Below, piece after piece: positions 62,596-64,000 of a stretch of 64,000 nt of DNA. The notes beneath the pieces are model-generated. The model was not told the DNA's origin. It made no database searches and was given only the letters and a program-made list of their open reading frames with translations. The position numbers and the translations under genes were made by a program. Positions within the stretch are counted from its first letter, which is position 1, and every line of letters begins with the position of its first letter. Source of the stretch: Saprospiraceae bacterium (lineage in GTDB: Bacteria; Bacteroidota; Bacteroidia; Chitinophagales; Saprospiraceae); assembly GCA_020629315.1 (NCBI GenBank), contig JAHDDO010000002.1:1-64000 (forward strand). Reading direction: 5' to 3'.

Positions 62596-62754
62596 CTAAA
62601 GTATTTCACTTGAGGAATCAATAATAGTCGCAGTATCAAGGTCTATTTTTACATGATTTGCGGCAGTAGGGCAACCATATTTACATTTTTTGCAACTGCT
62701 GAGTAAGCACAGACAAAATAGACTAATTAATAGAAAGATGTTCTTAGGTTTCAT
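62596..62754 (-). CDS. 52-residue lipoprotein
   Basis: A 52-codon frame missed by a 60-residue cut-off. Read on the minus strand it starts MKPKNIFLLI with a clean signal peptide and lipobox LSSC (Cys21), followed by KKCKYGCP and a short acidic tail. The stop is two bases before the ATG of the next gene, so the pair is probably translationally coupled. Basic n-region, hydrophobic core and lipobox in the right order make chance unlikely. Function unknown. Confidence 0.6.
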   Translation of the reverse strand: MKPKNIFLLISLFCLCLLSSCKKCKYGCPTAANHVKIDLDTATIIDSSSEIL

Positions 62755-62826
62755 AACAATAGTTGTGTTATACCTAAGTGTCTTTTTTTAGTCCAATGTT
62801 ACCTTTAGTAGGAAAATATGTATGGA

Positions 62827-64000
62827 TTAGAGATCGAAAATGTAAGGATATTCGCCTGGGTAATTCTCATAGAAACCTTCTAAGAATATCCGACCTTTTT
62901 GTTCTAGCAATTTTATCAGATCATCTACATTTTCTACATGTTGATTATTACACGAAGTAATGATGTAGCCAGGATCGATGTTTGTTTGATCAAGTATTCC
63001 ATCTTTCTGAACGGAAACCACATAAACCCCTTTCTTGCGCATCCTTCGTGCTTCTTTAGTATCTAGATTACGAAGTTCTACACCAATCTTCTTCAGTATT
63101 GGGTCTTTGCGTATTGATATAATATCCGTGGTATTTAATTGATTACGAAGGATTACAGTTTTTTTCATTTCCTTATCCTCTCGTAAGAAAGAAACACTGA
63201 CCTTATCTCCAGGTCGGTATAACGCGAGTTGTTCGGTGAACTGAGATTTAGAAATGATTACATTACCATTTAATGATTTGATTATGTCTTTCTTCTTTAG
63301 GCCTGCTGAGGCAGCGGCTCCTTCTTTTTCTACTACATCTACAATGACCCCTTCGGTATTCGCATAATCCTTCGCATTTGCCAAATCCGTTATATTGAAT
63401 ACACTTATACCCATCCAGGCCCGTTGCACATTCCCAAATTCTAATATATCAAAAACTACTTTCTGGACTAAATTTGAAGGAATGGCAAATGAGAAACCTT
63501 CGCTATTCCCAGTTTCAGACATAATAGCCGTATTTATTCCAACTAATTCTCCATTCGTGTTAATAAGTGGTCCACCGCTATTTCCTGGGTTTACAGCTGC
63601 ATCCGTTTGTATAAATGATTCTATACCTTGTGTCTGTAATACATTTATATCTCTGGCTTTAGCACTCACTATTCCAGCTGTAACAGATGATTGAAGGTTG
63701 TATGGATTTCCGACAGCTAATACCCATTCACCTACATGTAGTGAGTCAGAATTGCCTATAATAATATGAGGGAATTGTCCTTCTGTTTGAATGCGTAATA
63801 AGGCTATATCTGTAAACTCATCAAAGCCTACAACCTTTGCTGTATATTGTTTGCCTTGGTCAGTGGTTACTTTTATTTGAGTAGAGTTATTTATTACATG
63901 AAAATTAGTAACTATATATCCATCAGAGCTGATCAAAACACCAGAACCGTTCGAGGTATTAAATTTTCGTTGTCTTTGATTAAAGGCACTTTGATCGTAT
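62827..64000 (-). CDS. HtrA/DegP-like serine protease with two PDZ domains (5' end outside window)
   Basis: The frame is open to the window edge, so the N terminus (signal peptide, loop LA) is missing; about 391 residues are present. Trypsin-like domain with GSGVLISSDGYIVTNFHVI (catalytic His), DEFTDIALLRI (Asp) and NPGNSGGPL (Ser), then two PDZ domains (about residues 195-290 and 300-380 of the visible part; YANTEGVIVDVVEKEGAAASAGLKKKDIIKSL; KGVYVVSVQKDGILDQTNIDPGYIITSC). A periplasmic quality-control protease/chaperone. Triad intact. Confidence 0.93.
   Translation of the reverse strand, partial: YDQSAFNQRQRKFNTSNGSGVLISSDGYIVTNFHVINNSTQIKVTTDQGKQYTAKVVGFDEFTDIALLRIQTEGQFPHIIIGNSDSLHVGEWVLAVGNPYNLQSSVTAGIVSAKARDINVLQTQGIESFIQTDAAVNPGNSGGPLINTNGELVGINTAIMSETGNSEGFSFAIPSNLVQKVVFDILEFGNVQRAWMGISVFNITDLANAKDYANTEGVIVDVVEKEGAAASAGLKKKDIIKSLNGNVIISKSQFTEQLALYRPGDKVSVSFLREDKEMKKTVILRNQLNTTDIISIRKDPILKKIGVELRNLDTKEARRMRKKGVYVVSVQKDGILDQTNIDPGYIITSCNNQHVENVDDLIKLLEQKGRIFLEGFYENYPGEYPYIFDL

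Noticed and set aside
1-64000. Prophage, transposon, integron, toxin-antitoxin or defence island
   Set aside because: No transposase, integrase, phage structural, restriction, Cas or toxin-antitoxin gene was recognised in any frame; the gene content is core metabolism and envelope proteins.

Overview
The window is a chromosomal segment of a Bacteroidota bacterium, probably a marine, Saprospiria-like or other non-Bacteroidales lineage; the class is an inference. Evidence: low G+C by eye, start codons without Shine-Dalgarno sequences, many TAnnTTTG-type -7 promoter boxes, type IX secretion (T9SS) C-terminal sorting domains, SprB-like repeats, OmpA with thrombospondin-3 repeats, many secreted lipoproteins, a bacillithiol gene (bshB1) and a futalosine-pathway menaquinone gene (mqnA). 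It looks like ordinary core chromosome: no transposase, integrase, phage gene or CRISPR array is visible.

Layout. 1-10 kb: tail of a tRNA-like gene, an S9 peptidase with a lipoprotein, small secreted proteins, a vWA membrane protein, a secreted ThuA/GATase-like protein, then AraC regulator, duplicated cupredoxin-like secreted protein and AhpD-like protein. 10-14 kb: a giant secreted M43 metalloprotease with about twelve SprB-like repeats and a T9SS tag. 14-29 kb: housekeeping block with topA, dciA, recF, pdhA, a TPR membrane protein, ribH, an MBL hydrolase, trmH-like, a periplasmic-binding lipoprotein, guaA, an OmpA-like protein, nusB and a DoxX-type membrane protein. 30-40 kb: secreted and membrane proteins, M1 and CPBP peptidases, then a LytS/LytTR two-component pair in one operon with a papain-like protease and DUF2452, beside a second M43 protease that is a lipoprotein. 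40-49 kb: an eight-PAS membrane sensor without visible output domain, a barrel protein, a rhodanese lipoprotein, tRNA-Arg(CCT), an aminotransferase, a stand-alone asparaginase domain and an OmpA/TSP3 protein. 49-58 kb: fused DAHP synthase/chorismate mutase behind a probable attenuator, ppk1, DUF72, mqnA, mscS, fabH, bshB1 and a T9SS-tagged hydrolase. 58-64 kb: lipoprotein, THUMP methyltransferase, carboxyltransferase, very small secreted proteins and a truncated HtrA protease.

How the genes fit together. dciA, recF and topA serve replication, repair and topology; the TPR protein plus ribH form a short operon. guaA, the binding-protein lipoprotein and trmH overlap and are probably co-transcribed. 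bshB1 and the T9SS hydrolase overlap by 4 bases. A clear theme is export: two M43 proteases, M1 and S9 peptidases, a C1 protease, HtrA and several lipoproteins suggest a cell that processes extracellular protein.

The most unusual signal not explained by genes is a pair of dispersed multi-hairpin elements (about 7709-7862 and 49163-49332, opposite orientation). They share an identical 18-base core while their flanking hairpin stems differ in sequence but keep pairing. Other leads are the terminator-like hairpin directly before the aromatic gene at 49465, the PAS array without output domain, a recF without a normal start codon lying under the pdhA promoter, and cupredoxin-like repeats that have lost copper ligands. 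All assignments come from reading the sequence; no database search was run.
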